Below, one piece after another: positions 6,025 through 6,121 of a stretch of 6,121 nucleotides of DNA (its first letter is position 1; the number at the start of each line of letters is the position of its first letter). The stretch is taken from assembly GCA_022574065.1 (NCBI GenBank), contig JACZST010000121.1, forward strand, positions 1 through 6,121, given 5' to 3'. A program made the position numbers and the translations under genes. A model generated the notes under the pieces. It saw nothing but the letters and a program-made list of their open reading frames with translations. It made no database searches and had not been told where the DNA came from. Source of the DNA: Acidobacteriota bacterium (lineage in GTDB: Bacteria; Actinomycetota; Acidimicrobiia; Spongiisociales; UBA5794).

Positions 6025-6121
6025 GCCGACTCCTCCCCAGTTACGGCGTGTCGTACGGTACCGGTTTCCAGACTGAGAGGTCCGCGTCTGGCATGGATGA
6101 AGAACTCTCGATTCCCCTCTG
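6021..6121 (-). CDS. tlyA: TlyA-family rRNA methyltransferase, C-terminal end
   Basis: A partial frame enters from the right edge: 32 codons and a TGA at 6023-6021. It begins EGNREFFIHARRGPL, which resembles the final strand of TlyA proteins (GxxGNxEF/Y followed by an aromatic/hydrophobic run), and ends in a short unconserved tail, GEESA. TlyA is a 16S/23S rRNA 2'-O-ribose methyltransferase, with an S4-like domain and a FtsJ-like fold that would both lie outside this window. The stop overlaps the GTG start of nadK by 4 bases, as expected for the tlyA-nadK pair of actinobacteria (Rv1694-Rv1695). The identification rests on one short motif plus position; the catalytic residues are not in view. 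Confidence 0.75.
   Translation of the reverse strand, partial: EGNREFFIHARRGPLSLETGTVRHAVTGEESA
6031..6038 (-). promoter_or_regulatory. Ribosome binding site of nadK
   Basis: On the minus strand GGGGAGGA lies 6 bases before the GTG start of nadK, inside the last codons of tlyA. It is the strongest Shine-Dalgarno in the window together with that of pyrG, and it decides the nadK start. Confidence 0.75.

Overview
The window comes from a GC-rich bacterial chromosome and holds a compact block of housekeeping genes, all on the minus strand. Read in the direction of transcription (right to left) the order is: C-terminal end of tlyA, nadK, recN, pyrG, a Nudix ADP-ribose pyrophosphatase-type gene, xerD, a TraR/DksA-type zinc-finger gene, and the first codons of an unidentified gene running off the left edge. 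The order tlyA-nadK-recN-(two genes)-pyrG-Nudix-xerD is well known from Actinomycetota (Mycobacterium tuberculosis Rv1694 to Rv1701). Synteny, GC-rich codon use and frequent GTG starts therefore point to an actinobacterium. It is probably not a Mycobacterium or Streptomyces, because the two genes usually found between recN and pyrG are absent and xerD is followed by a DksA-type gene. A deep lineage such as Acidimicrobiia is possible, but the sequence alone cannot settle this.

Layout. Right part (about 3639 to 6121): tlyA 3' end, nadK and recN form one tightly packed unit, with a 4-base GTGA overlap and then an 8-base overlap. Between recN and pyrG lie 64 bases, the largest gap between two complete genes. 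They carry a candidate promoter (GCGACA, 16-base spacer, TACAAT), a 6-bp inverted repeat enclosing the -10 box, and a good ribosome binding site. Middle (507 to 3574): pyrG, the Nudix gene and xerD follow with no spacer (TGA directly followed by GTG) and then a 4-base ATGA overlap, so they look like one translationally coupled operon. Left part (1 to 506): a 38-base gap with a Shine-Dalgarno site, the DksA-type gene, and the start of another reading frame.

Roles. The genes serve NADP supply (nadK), rRNA methylation (tlyA), double-strand break repair (recN), CTP synthesis (pyrG), nucleotide-sugar clean-up (Nudix), chromosome dimer resolution (xerD) and probably RNA polymerase modulation (DksA type). 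No mobile element, CRISPR array, tRNA, rRNA or convincing riboswitch was seen. This is core genome, and no new biological system is evident. The points worth a second look are the pyrG promoter hairpin, the palindrome at the xerD active-site codon, a divergent motif in RecN, the missing genes between recN and pyrG, and the unresolved start of the leftmost gene.
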